Source of the DNA: Eumeta japonica
Lineage: Eukaryota > Arthropoda > Insecta > Lepidoptera > Psychidae
Assembly: GCA_005406025.1 (NCBI GenBank)
Contig: BGZK01000005.1
Span: forward strand, 868,001-932,000
DNA length: 64,000 nt
Reading direction: 5' to 3'
Below the pieces are notes generated by a model, which saw only the letters and a list, made by a program, of their open reading frames with translations, was not told the DNA's origin and did not search any database. Of the stretch, positions 1 through 64,000 are shown piece by piece. Position 1 is the stretch's first letter. Every line of letters starts with the position of its first letter. A program made the translations under genes and the position numbers.

Positions 1-201
1 TGATAATATGCCCTAAACGTTATTGAGGGATGTTAGCAAAAATTGTGACAGACATGAGTTAGATAATTTAACACATCTTACATGTCCATGAAAATCACAG
101 AGTATAACGTAGGTATTTACATAAGCTAACTCACAAGCCTTATTCACTGACATTTGACATTTACCTGATGACACAAAAACTAACACACATATTTTTAATA
201 G

Positions 202-63324
<63,123 letters not shown>

Positions 63325-64000
63325 GTGAGTTTCGTTCAATTATATATTTACTTCTAGTAAATTTAATGGGACCTTCGCAGTTTTACTCTTTTCATTATCT
63401 AGATACCCTTGCTACATCTTTGAGAATGTAATTTTGTTCTATGAGAAATACAATGACTTTAGAACTATATTGGAAATATTAGAACATCTATATAAAAGGT
63501 CATCAATTCATGTGGTTTAGAATGTAAAACGCAATTTTTTGTTCTTTCGGCAGTTGCATCCGTAGCAAAATTGTGAACTAGTTTATTACGCAATGTTAGT
63601 TTTGGTGATTTTTTTGGCTTGCCATAGTTTTGACGTATGCCACTTATAATAAGCATAAGATAAGAATTATAACTTATAAATCTTGAAGAATTTCATAAAA
63701 GTCTATAAGTTCTCCATGGATGAATTTTAGAAATTTTAGAAAAGCTTATTGTGTAATTTCCTCAATTGCGAAAAGTTATCAATTCTATAGTTATGACTAT
63801 TTCCTTTTGAAAAACATTTCTTTTAATATCACCTTGAAATTAAGTGTAATCAATGCAATGTCTAATGATGTAGGTGAAAATTCCAATTCGTTTCTCCTTA
63901 TATTTGAAACACAAAGGTTTTTTGTTGTCGATTTCATTAAAAGAAAAGCATTAGTAATGCTGTTACTCAAAATTGTTTTTCAATTAGAACTTTTCATGAT

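Noticed and set aside
63325..64000. Search for the kinase domain or the gene's 3' end
   Set aside because: The window ends inside the Fn3-Fn3-Ig core. No kinase motif (such as HRDLKPEN or DFG) is visible.

Overview
This window is one long eukaryotic muscle gene read on the + strand. I recognise it as the insect projectin/twitchin gene (bent, bt), a giant titin-family protein of the sarcomere. The evidence is a series of phase-compatible exons that join into Ig and fibronectin type III (Fn3) domains in the repeating order Fn3-Fn3-Ig. In front of them lie six Ig domains, and in front of those a PEVK-like spring region rich in Pro, Glu, Val and Lys. That is the domain order known for insect projectin. 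Neither the true N-terminus nor the C-terminal kinase lies in the window. The gene runs off both edges. The AT-rich introns, the repeat types and the intron sizes fit an insect, most probably a moth or butterfly; the species cannot be read from the sequence.

Layout. 1-6.8 kb: nine small exons of the PEVK-like region, all starting and ending between codons (phase 0), including three mini-exons that share a RPGEVV core. 6.8-12.3 kb: a long stretch without recognised exons, with a MITE, a repeated 35-mer and a GC-rich block. 12.34 kb: an ATG-bearing exon that looks like an internal first exon of a shorter isoform. 13.3-18.3 kb: a linker with repeated basophilic kinase sites (RRxS), one Ig domain, a charged linker and a pair of duplicated linker exons. 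18.2-23.6 kb: five further Ig domains. 24.5-63.3 kb: nine complete Fn3-Fn3-Ig modules and the start of a tenth. Omitting the two weakest exon candidates, the exons from 13,274 onward sum to about 10.26 kb of coding sequence (about 3,420 residues), and the PEVK exons add 288 residues.

How it works together. In the family, the Ig and Fn3 domains bind along the thick filament, while the N-terminal Ig and PEVK part links thick filaments to the Z-band and sets passive stiffness. Several signals here point to isoform control of that elastic part: phase-0 cassette exons, an internal start, clustered kinase sites and a possible early-terminating exon.

The introns carry transposon remnants: a pogo-like element with decayed transposase fragments, two roughly 500-bp pogo-type MITEs in opposite orientation closely flanking exons 37-40, a second MITE pair, SINE-like pieces, and an unnamed repeat found in three introns. 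I see no tRNA gene, rRNA gene, CRISPR array or second protein-coding gene. Exon numbers are mine and count only within this window.
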